In this document: piece after piece, positions 63,401 through 64,000 of the stretch | How positions within the stretch are numbered: the first letter of the stretch is position 1 | Layout of the letters: each line of letters begins with the position of its first letter | NCBI RefSeq assembly: GCF_038397755.1 | Contig: NZ_CP151637.1 | Span: 930,001-994,000, forward strand | DNA: 64,000 bases | Source of the DNA: Microbacterium sp. LWH7-1.2 | Lineage (GTDB): Bacteria > Actinomycetota > Actinomycetes > Actinomycetales > Microbacteriaceae | Direction of reading: 5' to 3' | Made by a program: the position numbers and the translations under genes | Notes under the pieces: model-generated | Databases searched by the model: none | Seen by the model: only the letters and a program-made list of their open reading frames with translations | What the model was told of the DNA's origin: nothing

Positions 63401-63787
63401 ATGACCGACGCACTGAGCCGCACCTTCGCAGCCCTCGCCGACCCGACGCGTCGCGCGATGCTCGCGCGGCTCAGCGAAGGCGAGGCGACGGTGGGCGAAC
63501 TCGCCGAGCCGTTCGACATGACCTTCGCCGCGGTGTCGAAGCACCTGCGCGTCCTCGAGGGGGCGGGGCTCGTCGTACGGGGCCGCAACGCCCAGTACCG
63601 CCCGGCCCGGCTCGACGCCCGGCCCCTGGCGGCGGCATCCGACTGGATCGGGGGGTACGCGCAGTTCTGGGAGGACAGCCTGGATGCCCTCGATCAGTAC
63701 CTCAACGCCCTGCAGCAGTTCGGGGCGCCCCGCACACCGACCGGCGGCACCGCCGCACCTATCGAGAAGGAGAACGACCATGACTGA
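63401..63787 (+). CDS. ArsR family transcriptional regulator
   Basis: Winged-helix repressor of 128 residues. It has TFAALADPTRRAMLARLSEGEATVGELAE (in part), the recognition helix FAAVSKHLRVLEGAGLV (about 45-61) and a wing RGRNAQYRPA. There are no metal-binding cysteines (no CxCxxC), so it belongs to the non-metal SRPBCC-linked group, which probably senses a small organic ligand or works with its partner. The ATG has AAGGAGG at 6 bases. It overlaps the SRPBCC gene by 8 bases. Confidence 0.92.
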   Translation: MTDALSRTFAALADPTRRAMLARLSEGEATVGELAEPFDMTFAAVSKHLRVLEGAGLVVRGRNAQYRPARLDARPLAAASDWIGGYAQFWEDSLDALDQYLNALQQFGAPRTPTGGTAAPIEKENDHD

Positions 63788-64000
63788 GTACTTCACCGTC
63801 ACGCGCACCCTGCGGGCGCCGCGCGAACTGGTGTTCGAGACCTTGACGAAGCCCGAGCACTTCGCCGTGTGGTTCGGCACGGCCGCCGTCGAGGTGCCGC
63901 AGGACAGCCTCATGATGGACGTGCGTCCGGGGGGCGCCTTCCGCGCCGTGATGCTGCTGCCCGACGGCACCCGCATCGACTGGGCGGGGGAGTACAAGGT
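63780..64000 (+). CDS. SRPBCC (AHSA1-like) domain protein, partial
   Basis: The first 73 codons of a gene cut by the window end. The sequence starts TEYFTVTRTLRAPRELVFETLTKPEHFAVWFG (in part), the typical opening of the AHSA1/START-like hydrophobic ligand-binding fold, and continues with MMDVRPGGAFRAVM. It overlaps the ArsR gene, forming the very common ArsR-SRPBCC pair. The ligand is unknown. Confidence 0.88.
   Translation, partial: MTEYFTVTRTLRAPRELVFETLTKPEHFAVWFGTAAVEVPQDSLMMDVRPGGAFRAVMLLPDGTRIDWAGEYK

Overview
The window is 64 kb of GC-rich (about 70% by eye), gene-dense chromosomal DNA from an actinobacterium, most likely Microbacterium or a close relative in the Microbacteriaceae. 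This rests on gene order (mltG-aroECKB-aroQ-efp-nusB; pyrR-pyrB-pyrC-carAB-pyrF-gmk; hisEGFI-trpCBA-lgt-gltBD-pyk; an ANTAR regulator beside polA), on actinobacterial families (mIHF, HGxxPAAW protein, Trp-operon membrane protein, Zn-binding PriA lacking a P-loop) and on frequent TANNNT -10 boxes exactly 6-7 nt before an ATG or GTG (leaderless genes). I see no prophage, transposon, CRISPR array or rRNA. There is one tRNA gene, tRNA-Leu(CAA). No gene-free stretch exceeds 300 bases.

Layout. 1-4.3 kb: rpsD, a small membrane protein, alaS, ruvX. 4.3-11.9 kb: mltG and a tightly coupled shikimate operon (aroE, aroC, aroK, aroB, a GNAT acetyltransferase, aroQ), then efp and nusB. 11.9-17.6 kb: three accessory genes: a SWIM-SNF2 helicase, a metallo-beta-lactamase/Rieske fusion and a DoxX-type membrane protein. 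17.7-27.3 kb: the pyrimidine operon pyrR-pyrB-pyrC-PH-like membrane protein-carA-carB-pyrF, running into an mIHF-guanylate kinase fusion; a PyrR-type RNA hairpin sits beside the pyrR ribosome binding site. 27.3-35.2 kb: rpoZ, metK, priA, fmt, rsmB, an inverted glutaminase-STAS gene, rpe. 35.3-50.0 kb: hisE, hisG, hisF, hisI, Trp-operon membrane protein, HGxxPAAW protein, trpC, trpB, trpA, lgt, gltB, gltD, pyk. 50-53.1 kb: a SHOCT protein, a minus-strand PadR/DUF1048/ABC-2 exporter operon and the tRNA. 53.1-64 kb: ANTAR response regulator, thioesterase, polA, and a run of mostly single-gene units (DUF885 peptidase, phosphoribosyltransferase, flavin monooxygenase-like protein, MFS transporter, SGNH hydrolase, DHFR-like reductase) ending in an ArsR-SRPBCC operon cut by the window edge.

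How it works together. Most of the window is core anabolism: chorismate synthesis, UMP synthesis with GMP phosphorylation, parts of the histidine and tryptophan pathways, and ammonia assimilation through glutamate synthase. Genes within operons overlap by ATGA, GTGA or TGATG, which implies translational coupling. 

The less ordinary signals are: the N-terminal MBL/C-terminal Rieske protein; the mIHF-GMK fusion; a divergent glsA/rpe promoter with interleaved -10 boxes and two leaderless starts; a DNA word (RCGGATGCYGC and its complement) that recurs throughout, inside and outside genes; three near-identical terminator hairpins built on that word; and the absence of trpE from its expected place.
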